Below, piece after piece: positions 8,189 through 15,985 of a stretch of 64,000 nt of DNA. The notes under the pieces were generated by a model. That model saw only the letters and a program-made list of their open reading frames with translations, did no database searches and was not told the origin of the DNA. The position numbers and the translations under genes are program-made. This DNA is from Archangium lansingense (lineage in GTDB: Bacteria; Myxococcota; Myxococcia; Myxococcales; Myxococcaceae), in NCBI RefSeq assembly GCF_026626635.1, contig NZ_JAPNKA010000001.1, positions 10,710,501-10,774,500 on the forward strand. Reading direction: 5' to 3'. Position 1 is the stretch's first letter, and the number at the start of each line of letters is the position of its first letter.

Positions 8189-9046
8189 CTACTGGGCGGG
8201 GGCGGGCTCCGGCGAAGGCAGCAGGAAGCTGGTGCCGAGCAGGACCCCCGCCGCCCCGGCGAGCACGCCCGAGATCAGCAGGTTGCGGTTGGCGTCATCC
8301 TTCAGCTCGAGCGCATGCGGGTAGGTCCACCTGGAGACTCCAGATGTCGCCCCCTCCTGCTGCAGCTCCGAGGACAGCATCAACCCCCGCACCAGGAAGT
8401 AGACGGCGGCGCCTCCAGCCACCGCGGCGCCACCTCGGGTGAGGTACACGGGCACCCGCGAGGGCTGAGAGGACACAACGAGGGCGGGAGGCTGCTCCTG
8501 CGCGGGCTTGGGCGTGAGGGCCACGGGCGGAGGCTCCTTGGGCGCATCCGCGGGCAGGGGCTCCTCGAAACCGGGCCGCCCCGAGAGGGTTTTCTTGATC
8601 TCCTGGCTGGCATCCCGGAAGGCGGTGTCCAGGTCCGCCAGCCGCGCGGGGGAGACGGTATAGCTGCGCCGCAGGAGGACCTGCCCCCGACCGGTTTCGA
8701 CCAGGATGACGCGCATGGGCAGGTCACCGAAGACCTTGCTGGAGTCGAGGGCCACCACCGCCCCCACCCCGAGCGCGCGTCCCCGCTCCGCGATGCACTC
8801 GGGCTTGACCTGGCAGAGCTCCGGGCGCCGATCGGGGCCGAGCCTGGAGGTGGCCTCGTCGGGGCTCATCGCCACCTCGACGCGTGCGTCCTGGAGCGCC
8901 TTGGACAACCGTTCCGTCAGCGTGACGACCTCGATGGGCGTGAGACCCTCGCTGCGCGAGCTCATCACCACCACTCCACGCGCCGGGGCCGCCTCCTGAG
9001 GGACGGCTGTCTGCGCGGCGACCAGTGCCAGCACTAACGAAAGCAT
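8189..9046 (-). CDS. Secreted or membrane-anchored protein of unknown function
   Basis: 285 residues starting with a signal peptide (MLSLVLALVAAQTAVPQEA). The N-terminal half contains a cysteine-flanked segment (CQVKPECIAERGRALGVGAVV) of a kind common in exported myxobacterial proteins and related in layout to FlgO/TolB-N domains. A Pro-rich linker follows, then two hydrophobic stretches near the C-terminus (GGAAVAGGAAVYFLVRG and LISGVLAGAAGVLLGTSF). It lies 33 bases after the Ser/Thr kinase gene on the same strand, so it is likely in that operon and may be an output or accessory protein of the kinase. ATG at 9046 is chosen because it starts the signal peptide. Confidence 0.6.
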   Translation of the reverse strand: MLSLVLALVAAQTAVPQEAAPARGVVVMSSRSEGLTPIEVVTLTERLSKALQDARVEVAMSPDEATSRLGPDRRPELCQVKPECIAERGRALGVGAVVALDSSKVFGDLPMRVILVETGRGQVLLRRSYTVSPARLADLDTAFRDASQEIKKTLSGRPGFEEPLPADAPKEPPPVALTPKPAQEQPPALVVSSQPSRVPVYLTRGGAAVAGGAAVYFLVRGLMLSSELQQEGATSGVSRWTYPHALELKDDANRNLLISGVLAGAAGVLLGTSFLLPSPEPAPAQ

Positions 9047-9079
9047 GACCGCATGGTCGCACACGCTGCGCTCGCACTG

Positions 9080-10798
9080 TCAAGGCGCGGAGCTCTTCGC
9101 CCCCAGGTACCACCGCTCCCACTTGGCGAGGTCTTTCAAGAACTGCTTTCGGTCCTCGGAGGTCTTCACCTCCCCCACACTGGCCCGCGCCTTGTCCAGC
9201 GATTCGCGCGCACGCTGCTCCTCATCAGCCGGCAGCCTGGCCAACCGCAACTTCCTCTCCATTCGCTCGATGCTCACGAGGAGCGGATTGCGCTCGGAGC
9301 GTCCCTTGGCTGGGACGCTCCCCTGGGCGGTGTTCCGACGGGGGCCCTCGACAGAGCCTGAAGCAGGCTCCGGTGGAGGCGGCGTCTCGGGGGAAGCGGT
9401 GGGAGAGGGCTCGGCGGGCCTGACAGGCTCAGCGGCCTCGGTGGGCTTGGCTGCAGTCGGCTCCGGCCCGGTCGCGGAGGCCACGGCCGCGGTGGGAGTC
9501 GCGGATTCGGGAACGGCTGCGGGCTCACTCGGTGGGAGGGTGGGAGGTGGCTCCGCCGGAACCGAGGGGCGAACCGCGACAACGGGAGGGGCCACTGGCT
9601 TCGGCTCCGCACGCGGGAAGAGGATCACCCCCACGCCCAGGGTGAGCAGGAGCCCTCCGCCCACCGCCGCCACCAGGGGAGCGCGGGACCGGCGTGGCGC
9701 CAGGAGGACCTTCTCCTCCTCCACGGTCTCCGCCGAGGGGCTGTTCTCCTCCGGGACGGGAAGGGGCCGGGGCTCGGGGGGACGCCGCGGGACAGGGTGG
9801 CTCTTCGAGACGCGCACGACCTTCGTCGGGCCGTCCTCCTGCTCCAGGAAGCGAATGAGCCGTTGGAGCTCGGAGCGCACCTTCGCCATGGCGGGCCGCT
9901 CCTCCGGCGCCTTCGCCAGCAGCTTCAGCGTGAGCTCCGCGAGCTCAGGGAACAGCTCCGGCCGCAGCGTGAGCGGAGAGGGCGGAGGCTGCGTGACGTG
10001 CTGGATGAGCAGCTCCATCGACGACCGGGCGGTGAAGGGAAGCTGCCCGGTCAGCATCTGGAAGAGCATCACCCCGAAGGCGTAGAGGTCCGTCTTGGGG
10101 CTGACCGGCTGCGCGCAGGCCTGCTCGGGCGCCATGTACTCCGGCGTCCCCATGACGAGCCCCTGCTGCGTCTGCGGCGTGTTGCCGTAGCTGCTGGAGG
10201 TCTGCTTGGCCAGACCGAAGTCGAGCACCTTGACGTAGGTGCCGCCACCGGGCTGGCGCACCAGGAAGAGGTTGTTGGGCTTGAGGTCGCGGTGGATGAC
10301 ACCCGCCTTGTGCGCGGCGGCCAGCGCGTCCAGCAGCTCGTTGGAGATGCGCAGCACCTCCCGGAGCGGCAGCAGGCCATGCTCGGCGAGGTGGGCGTCG
10401 AGCGCGCTGCCCTCCAGGTACTCCATGACGAAGTACTGCCGACCATCCGGCGTCCGGCCGAAGCTGAAGATGTCGATGATGCCGCGGTGGCGGATGGCAT
10501 TGACGGCGCGGGCCTCGGCGAGCAGCCGCTCCACGTGATGGGACTTCTCCCCCACCTCGGAGCGGAGCACCTTGACCGCCACCTGCTTGCCGATCAGCGG
10601 CTGCTCGCCCCGGTAGACGATGCCCATGCCGCCTTCGCCGACCCGCTCCCGGATGACGTACTCGCCCAGCTGCGCCCCAATGAGCGGGTCGCGCAATACG
10701 GTCCGCTCGAGCGGCTCGAGGGCGTCGTCACTGCCGCTTGATGATCGTCCCAAAGAGCCCTCCAGCCCAGACCGTGTCCTCAGTGACCCAGAGAGCAT
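9080..10798 (-). CDS. Hanks-type Ser/Thr protein kinase, membrane anchored
   Basis: 572 residues. The kinase domain spans about 47-310: glycine loop VGEGGMGIVY, ATP-binding Lys in VAVKVL (K76), catalytic loop HRDLKPNN (Asp171), DFG at 193-195, and GTPEYMAPEQ in the activation segment. All catalytic residues are present, so it should be active. A Pro/Ser linker leads to one membrane helix near 369-394, then a Pro/Ala/Glu-rich segment and a basic helical tail, predicted to lie in the periplasm. This is the usual bacterial receptor-kinase topology, but without PASTA repeats. It diverges from the M48 protease and probably shares an operon with the secreted protein downstream. Confidence 0.9.
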   Translation of the reverse strand: MLSGSLRTRSGLEGSLGRSSSGSDDALEPLERTVLRDPLIGAQLGEYVIRERVGEGGMGIVYRGEQPLIGKQVAVKVLRSEVGEKSHHVERLLAEARAVNAIRHRGIIDIFSFGRTPDGRQYFVMEYLEGSALDAHLAEHGLLPLREVLRISNELLDALAAAHKAGVIHRDLKPNNLFLVRQPGGGTYVKVLDFGLAKQTSSSYGNTPQTQQGLVMGTPEYMAPEQACAQPVSPKTDLYAFGVMLFQMLTGQLPFTARSSMELLIQHVTQPPPSPLTLRPELFPELAELTLKLLAKAPEERPAMAKVRSELQRLIRFLEQEDGPTKVVRVSKSHPVPRRPPEPRPLPVPEENSPSAETVEEEKVLLAPRRSRAPLVAAVGGGLLLTLGVGVILFPRAEPKPVAPPVVAVRPSVPAEPPPTLPPSEPAAVPESATPTAAVASATGPEPTAAKPTEAAEPVRPAEPSPTASPETPPPPEPASGSVEGPRRNTAQGSVPAKGRSERNPLLVSIERMERKLRLARLPADEEQRARESLDKARASVGEVKTSEDRKQFLKDLAKWERWYLGAKSSAP

Positions 10799-11079
10799 TC
10801 AACTCGAGGGTCTTCCCTACCGCTTGCTGGGTCCACTTAATCCCATCAAAGAGGTGCCCGGCACCGCGCTCGCGAGTTCAGTGTCAGTCCCACAACCCCT
10901 CAATGGCGGTTGGCACAAGCTACCACAGCGCCCCTGTGACACGTCCGGCCGTTGGCCGGCGCCAAGGCACACTCGGAGTGATGGCGAGCGGACGGCCCGA
11001 CGGTCTCCCATCATGGCGCCGGAAAGCACGGACCCCCTGGGAGCGAACCTGGGTGAGGGTCTACGCTCCCTCCCTGTCC
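10799..11079. other. Divergent intergenic region, Ser/Thr kinase and M48 protease
   Basis: 281 bases that should hold promoters for both flanking genes. One short perfect hairpin, CCGGCC-GTT-GGCCGG at 10945-10959, is visible. No convincing -35/-10 pair was recognised. Confidence 0.5.
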
Positions 11080-12327
11080 ATGGAGCCCATCTTCACTCCC
11101 GAGCAGCTCGCCGAGATTCAGGCCTACCACCTGCCGCTCTACATCAAGAGCGCGGTGAGCCCCCTCGTCTACCTGGGCGTCCTGGCGCTCATCCTGGGCG
11201 TCCTGGTGCGTCCTTTCTACCGGTGGTCCGAGTCCTGCGCGGACGGGTTGTCTCAGCGGCTCGCCTTCCTCCGGACGGCGCCGGTCAGCCGGGTCCTCAT
11301 CCAGTCGCTGGATCGACTCTGGGGCGAGCCGGGCTGGGGCGCGGCAATCCTCTTCGCGCTGCTCGTGGAGCTCTTCATCGAGCTCATCTACGTCCCGGCG
11401 ACCATCTACTTCGGCTACGTGCTGGAGCATCGCCACGGCATGTCCGCGTACACCCCGCTGCGCTTCCTGCTGGACGAGCTCAAGGGCATTGCCCTGGAGG
11501 GGTTCGCCGTCTCCGCACTGGCGTTGGGCCTGTACGGGCTGGCCCGGCGAATGAACCGCTGGTGGCTGGTGCTGGGCCTTCCCACGGCGCTGCTGATGCT
11601 GGGGGCCTCGGCGCTGGACCCATACCGCAGCCAGGTCTTCTTCGAGCAGGCGCCCCTGGAGCAAGGCCCCCTGCGCGAGCGCATCACCGCGCTCATGGCC
11701 CGCGCGGAGGTCCCCTTCCAGGACGTGCGGGTGGAGAAGACGTCCGTGGCCAGCAAGCGCCTCCAGGCGTACTTCGCGGGCCAGGGCCCCACGCGCACCA
11801 TCGTGCTCAACGACGTCATCCTCCAGGAGCTCGAACCGGACGAGGTCCTGGCCGCCGTCGCCCACGAGGCCGGTCACGTCCACGAGCCGAAGTGGCCAGG
11901 GCGCATCGCCGCCTCGCTGGCCCTGGTGGCGCTCCTCTTCGTCATCGACCGACTGCTGCGGCTCTCCGCCACTCGGGGCTGGTTCGGCACCACGCGCTTC
12001 GCGGACATCCGTACCTTCCCGCTGCTGTGGCTGCTCTCCTTCTTCGTCTTCTTCCTGAGCGCGCCCATCTCCTCGGCCTTCTCGCGCGAGCGCGAGCGCG
12101 AGGCGGACCGCTACGCCCTCCAGCTCACCCAGGATCCCGCCGCCTTCCGACGCATGCTGGTGAAGGCTGCCCGGGTCAACAAGATGGACCCCGACCCACC
12201 CCGCTGGGTCGTTCTCAAGGGCCACAGCCATCCGCCCATTGGCGAGCGGCTGGCCGCCGTTCCTCCCGCTCCTGAAAAAAGAGCGCCAGCGGAAGGGCTC
12301 CCCGTCCTCACGGAGCCCTCCCACTGA
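11080..12327 (+). CDS. M48-family membrane metalloprotease (Ste24/CAAX protease-like)
   Basis: 415 residues with about six hydrophobic segments. The zinc site HEAGH (in VAHEAGHVHEP) lies in the second half, and the third ligand is in the downstream EREREADRYALQL segment, the M48 pattern. N-terminal helices (SPLVYLGVLALILGVLV and following) and the FGYVLEHRHGMS block match Ste24-type integral-membrane proteases, which in eukaryotes cut prenylated CAAX proteins. In bacteria the substrates are mostly unknown, and quality control of membrane proteins is likely. ATG at 11080 is chosen since the topology begins there; an in-frame GTG at 11053 would add nine residues. It diverges from the Ser/Thr kinase. 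Confidence 0.85.
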   Translation: MEPIFTPEQLAEIQAYHLPLYIKSAVSPLVYLGVLALILGVLVRPFYRWSESCADGLSQRLAFLRTAPVSRVLIQSLDRLWGEPGWGAAILFALLVELFIELIYVPATIYFGYVLEHRHGMSAYTPLRFLLDELKGIALEGFAVSALALGLYGLARRMNRWWLVLGLPTALLMLGASALDPYRSQVFFEQAPLEQGPLRERITALMARAEVPFQDVRVEKTSVASKRLQAYFAGQGPTRTIVLNDVILQELEPDEVLAAVAHEAGHVHEPKWPGRIAASLALVALLFVIDRLLRLSATRGWFGTTRFADIRTFPLLWLLSFFVFFLSAPISSAFSREREREADRYALQLTQDPAAFRRMLVKAARVNKMDPDPPRWVVLKGHSHPPIGERLAAVPPAPEKRAPAEGLPVLTEPSH

Positions 12328-12395
12328 CGCCCTCCCCCCGGGCCACCCGTGCCTGAGCCCCTCCGTGGCCCGGCGGTCCCTCGCGGTTCCGCGGA

Positions 12396-12881
12396 CTACG
12401 CCTTCGCCCGCGGGTCCACCTGCAGCTTCTCCGCGGCCGCCAGCGCGATGGCCCGCACCAGCGCCTTCGCCCTCCGCCCCGCGGACGTCTCCCCCTTCGG
12501 ATCCGCCTCCACCGCGTTGGCCAGGTCCGTGAAGCCCTGCCGATTGCCCTGCCGCAGGTACAGCTCGCCCCGGTTGACCAGCGCCACCGGGTTGGACGGA
12601 TCCCTCTCCAGCGCCGCGCAGTACTCGGTCACGGCGTCCTCCAGCCTCCCCAGCTTCTGGTACACCGTGCCCAGCGCCGCGCGGCTCGCCGAGTCCTTCG
12701 GGTTCCCCTCCACCAGCCCCTCGAAGAGAATGCGCGCCTCCTCGTAGCGCCCCGCCGCCGCCAGGTCACACCCCACCTGTGCGATCGCCTTCGCCTCCTC
12801 GAAGGTCATCCCCTCCACCTCCGACCACGTCAGGTCCCCGCGCACAAAGGCCTTCAGCTTCTCCGCCGTCGCAGTATCCAT
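12396..12881 (-). CDS. TPR protein resembling SycD/LcrH type III secretion chaperones
   Basis: 161 residues, cytoplasmic, with three tandem TPR units (about 33-135): AQVGCDLAAAGRYEEARILF, ALGTVYQKLGRLEDAVTEYC and NRGELYLRQGNRQGFTDLA, preceded by a helix containing GMTFEEAK. Length, three-TPR count and the GMTFEE start resemble class II translocator chaperones of the SycD/LcrH/IpgC type, which hold hydrophobic translocators before export. ATG at 12881 has GGGAGG upstream. The gene follows the translocator-like gene by 39 bases on the same strand, the expected linkage. A generic TPR scaffold is the alternative. Confidence 0.6.
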   Translation of the reverse strand: MDTATAEKLKAFVRGDLTWSEVEGMTFEEAKAIAQVGCDLAAAGRYEEARILFEGLVEGNPKDSASRAALGTVYQKLGRLEDAVTEYCAALERDPSNPVALVNRGELYLRQGNRQGFTDLANAVEADPKGETSAGRRAKALVRAIALAAAEKLQVDPRAKA

Positions 12882-12920
12882 GGCTCCTCCCTCGTACTTG
12901 ATGACGCGTCCCATCGCCGC

Positions 12921-14036
12921 TCACGCGCTCCGCATGTTGGAGAGGGCCGTCTTCGCCATCTCGTTGAACTTCATGGACAGCGTGCTCATCATCTCGAACA
13001 TCATCTTCCGCTTCTCCACGAGCTTCTGGAGCCGCATGTTGATGCGGTCGATGTCGCGCTGAGAGTCGGAGAGCGCCTTCTCGTCCCCCTTGCCGTTCTT
13101 GATGCTGGCCTGCTTGTCCTGCGCCGCCGCCAGGTCATCCATCGTCTGGAGGATCTCCCCGTCCATCTTCTCCGTGAGCGCCATGAGGATGGCCTCGATC
13201 TTCTCCTCCAGGCTCATGCTGGGGTCGTTGATGATGCCCCGCATGCTCGAGCTGCCCGTGCCACTCGTGGAGCCGGGAGGCGAGCTCCCCGTCGAGCTGC
13301 CCGGCGGCGGCGTGGAGGGCGCCGACGTCCCCGGGCGCTCGGGCCGCCCGTACTGGGCGAAGTCCGCCTTCACCTTGTTGAGCTCGTTCTGAACGTTGCT
13401 CAGGGTGATGCGGTCGTCGTTGCGCGCGTCCCTCACCATCTGCCCCAGGGAGCTATTGAGGGGGCCCATCGAGGTGTCGAGCCGCTCGAAGTAGCCCGGG
13501 TTGTCCACGAGGAAGCGGGCCGCCTTGCGCAGCTCGGGCGACACGCGCGAGTCGTCGGAGATGCGCTTCAGGTCCGCCCGCGACAGCGAGCCGTCCAGCT
13601 TCCCGTCCGTCGCGTCCAGGTAACGGAAGTTCTGCTGCACCGTCTGGAGCGACTCGTAGTAGCCATTCATCTTCGGGTCCAGATGGCTGTCCCGGGTGTC
13701 GCCGCAGGCCTTCTCCGAGCCACCCGTCCCCACCGCCGACGACCCGTGCTCCGCGGGGCTTGCGTAGCCCTCACAAGCCCGCGCGTTGTCGTTGGACGGC
13801 TTGTACTCGGTGGCAGCCGGCGGGTTCTTCGTCAGCTCCTGCGCGAGCCCCATCGCGCCATCGGCCGCCAGCATCACGTTGCCCGTCATCGCCCCCACGG
13901 CCACCTTCGCCGCGTTGGTGATCGCCGGCGGCAGCCCCAGCGCGTTGCCCGCCGCATCGAAGAGCGCGCCTCCCGACAGCAGGCTCGTCACGCCCCCCAG
14001 TGCACTGCCCAGTCCCTTCAACAAGTCACCACTCAT
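12921..14036 (-). CDS. Putative type III-secretion translocator-like protein (HrpF/NopX-type domain)
   Basis: 371 residues without an N-terminal Sec signal. Residues about 1-80 are Gly/Ala/Leu-rich with hydrophobic helices. The middle holds FRYLDATDGKLDGSLSRADL, then VSPELRKAARFLVDNPGYF, the EF-hand-like pattern (D-x-D/G-x-L/I-x-x-x-D-L followed by an 'AAxFLLDNP-x-x-F' helix) of HrpF/NopX/HrpK translocon proteins. A Pro/Ser/Gly linker follows, then a C-terminal coiled coil (LEEKIEAILMALTEKMDGEI and beyond). ATG at 14036 has GGGAGG upstream. No sctN, sctV or needle gene is in the window, so export by such a system is inference. It could instead be a surface or structural protein that borrows the domain. 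Confidence 0.5.
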   Translation of the reverse strand: MSGDLLKGLGSALGGVTSLLSGGALFDAAGNALGLPPAITNAAKVAVGAMTGNVMLAADGAMGLAQELTKNPPAATEYKPSNDNARACEGYASPAEHGSSAVGTGGSEKACGDTRDSHLDPKMNGYYESLQTVQQNFRYLDATDGKLDGSLSRADLKRISDDSRVSPELRKAARFLVDNPGYFERLDTSMGPLNSSLGQMVRDARNDDRITLSNVQNELNKVKADFAQYGRPERPGTSAPSTPPPGSSTGSSPPGSTSGTGSSSMRGIINDPSMSLEEKIEAILMALTEKMDGEILQTMDDLAAAQDKQASIKNGKGDEKALSDSQRDIDRINMRLQKLVEKRKMMFEMMSTLSMKFNEMAKTALSNMRSA

Positions 14037-14243
14037 GGTGCCTCCCTCGCGGTGCGGAGGCTCCATGCCTCCGGGTGCCGCGCACCGTGTTCCGCGCCTA
14101 CGGATTGCAGCGGCGATGCCGAGCCCGGCACCCGGCCTGGCTCCAACGAATTCAGTGGTTTAGCCCGCTCACCGGCCGAGCACGGTCCTGCTTCGCGGAC
14201 GGGGCGGTCCACGGCCGGGGATTGCGGTTAGATTCCGCCGCGC

Positions 14244-14705
14244 ATGCGCACCCTGGGCCTCGACTTTGGTACCAAGACAATCGGCGTGGCGGCCTCAGAC
14301 GCCCTGGGCCTCACCGCCCAGACGGTCACCACCATCCGCCGCACCAGCCTCAAGGCAGACCTGGCTGCCCTCAAGGATCTGGTGCACGAGTACGAAGTCG
14401 AGCGCTTCGTCGTCGGGCTCCCCCTCAACATGGATGGCAGCGAGGGCCCCCGCGCTGAGGCCACTCACAAGTTCGTGGCTACCCTCACCCAGGCCCTTGG
14501 CCTGCCTGTAGAGCTGTGGGACGAGCGCCTATCCACCGTGGCCGCCCAGCGCACCCTGCTCGAGGCGGACCTGTCGCGCGCCAAGCGCCGTGAGGTCATC
14601 GATCAGATGGCCGCCCAGTTCATCCTCCAGGGCTGGCTCGACGCCAGGCACCCACCGTCCCTGGGAGCGCATGACGATGCCGACGATTACGACCCGGAGA
14701 TGTAA
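14244..14705 (+). CDS. ruvX: RuvX/YqgF family RNase H-fold nuclease
   Basis: 153 residues. Conserved YqgF blocks are LGLDFGTKTIGVAASD at the N-terminus, VGLPLNMDGSEGPRA in the middle, DERLSTVAAQRTLLEADLSR, and a final D in REVIDQMAAQFILQ. The family is proposed to resolve Holliday junctions and to trim the 5' end of pre-16S rRNA. Length is normal (about 140-150). Its TAA is followed at once by the GTG of mltG, and the ruvX-mltG pairing is common in proteobacteria and firmicutes. Confidence 0.95.
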   Translation: MRTLGLDFGTKTIGVAASDALGLTAQTVTTIRRTSLKADLAALKDLVHEYEVERFVVGLPLNMDGSEGPRAEATHKFVATLTQALGLPVELWDERLSTVAAQRTLLEADLSRAKRREVIDQMAAQFILQGWLDARHPPSLGAHDDADDYDPEM

Positions 14706-15779
14706 GTGAAGAAGGTCCTCCTCGCCCTGTTCGTCCTCGTGGTGCTCGCGGTGGCCGCCGCGGGCGGTTGGTACCTGCGCCGCGAGCGACTGGTCACCGA
14801 GTTCGCCGCCGCCCCCGTCACCCTCCCCAGCGACGGCGTCACCCTGATCGTGCCCAACGGCACCGGCCCGAAGACGCTCGCGAAGCAGCTCGCGGACGCG
14901 GGCATCGTCACCGACCCGGAGCTGCTCTACCTCTATATCCGCCGCGAGCAAGCCGGCCCCCGGCTCAAGGCCGGCGAGTACCTCTTCGAGGGCACCCTCA
15001 CCCCCGCCCAGGTGGTGGAGCAGCTCGCCTCCGGCAAGGTGAAGCTCTACCGCTTCACCGTCCCCGAGGGCCTGCGCGTGGAGGAGATCCTCCCCATCCT
15101 CTCGCGCTCGGAGCTGAAGCTGGACCTGGAGACGCTGGAGCGGCTCGCCTCGGATCGCACCTTCCTGCGCAAGGCCGGAGTCCCCGCGGGCTCGCTCGAG
15201 GGCTTCCTCTACCCGGACACGTACAGCTTCACCCGCAACGCCACCGCGGAGCGGGTGCTGACGAAGATGGTGGAGCGCTCGCTGGAGGAGTACCGGAAGG
15301 CGGACGGGCTGCGGAAGAACGGGGTGAAGCTCTCGCTGCTGGAGACGTTCACCCTGGCCTCCATCGTGGAGAAGGAGACGGGCCAGCCCCAGGAGCGGCC
15401 CCGCATCTCTTGCGTCTTCCACAACCGGCTGCGCCAGGGCATCAAGCTACAGACGGACCCCACGGTCATCTACGCCATGAAGCTGCTGCGCGGGGTGTAC
15501 TCGAAGAACATCACCCGGAAGGACCTGGAGACGCAGCACCCGTACAACACGTACACCACGCCGGGGCTACCGCCAGGACCCATCGCCAGCCCGGGCGCCG
15601 CCGCGCTCCAGGCCGCCCTCAACCCGCTGGACTGCGACGACCTCTTCTTCGTGTCGCGCAACGACGGCACCCATATCTTCTGCCCCACCCTGGACTGCCA
15701 CGAGGCGGCGGTGCGGAAGTGGCAGGTGGAGTTCTTCCGCAACAAGCGCCGCCAGCAGCGGATGAGCGGCGCCCAGTAG
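14706..15779 (+). CDS. mltG: Endolytic murein transglycosylase MltG
   Basis: 357 residues. One N-terminal membrane helix (VLLALFVLVVLAVAAAGGWYL), a LysM-like region (NGTGPKTLAKQLADAGI to about 120), then the YceG domain with the catalytic Glu in LASIVEKETG and the conserved QTDPTVIYA and PYNTYTTPGLPPGPI blocks. MltG cuts nascent glycan strands at the inner membrane and is thought to end strand polymerisation. It starts with GTG directly after the ruvX stop, and GGAG in the last ruvX codons gives the ribosome site, so translation is coupled. Confidence 0.95.
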   Translation: MKKVLLALFVLVVLAVAAAGGWYLRRERLVTEFAAAPVTLPSDGVTLIVPNGTGPKTLAKQLADAGIVTDPELLYLYIRREQAGPRLKAGEYLFEGTLTPAQVVEQLASGKVKLYRFTVPEGLRVEEILPILSRSELKLDLETLERLASDRTFLRKAGVPAGSLEGFLYPDTYSFTRNATAERVLTKMVERSLEEYRKADGLRKNGVKLSLLETFTLASIVEKETGQPQERPRISCVFHNRLRQGIKLQTDPTVIYAMKLLRGVYSKNITRKDLETQHPYNTYTTPGLPPGPIASPGAAALQAALNPLDCDDLFFVSRNDGTHIFCPTLDCHEAAVRKWQVEFFRNKRRQQRMSGAQ

Positions 15780-15809
15780 AAGCAGCCGCCGAGACGGACA
15801 TAGTCGTGT

Positions 15810-15985
15810 TGCGCATGCTCCCTCTCCCTCTGGGAGAGGGCGGGGGGTGAGGGTAGTCCCCTGCGTGTCTCTCGCTGCAGCGACGTCATACAGAGGGAAG
15901 ACCCTCACCCTAGCCCTCTCCCAGAGGGAGAGGGGACATCCACGGCGCCTGCGGACTATGTCCAAAGACTTCGTGGACACTCCAC
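15810..15985 (-). repeat. 176-bp intergenic element, copy B (inverted)
   Basis: The reverse complement matches 5456-5631 at 175 of 176 positions by direct comparison. Its GTGGAGTGTCCACGAAGT end overlaps the first base of the TAG stop of HK2 (15985-15987). Beyond the other end, 15797-15806 reads GGACATAGTC, an inverted match to GACTATGTCC inside the element (15954-15963). It separates mltG from the convergent HK2. Confidence 0.9.
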
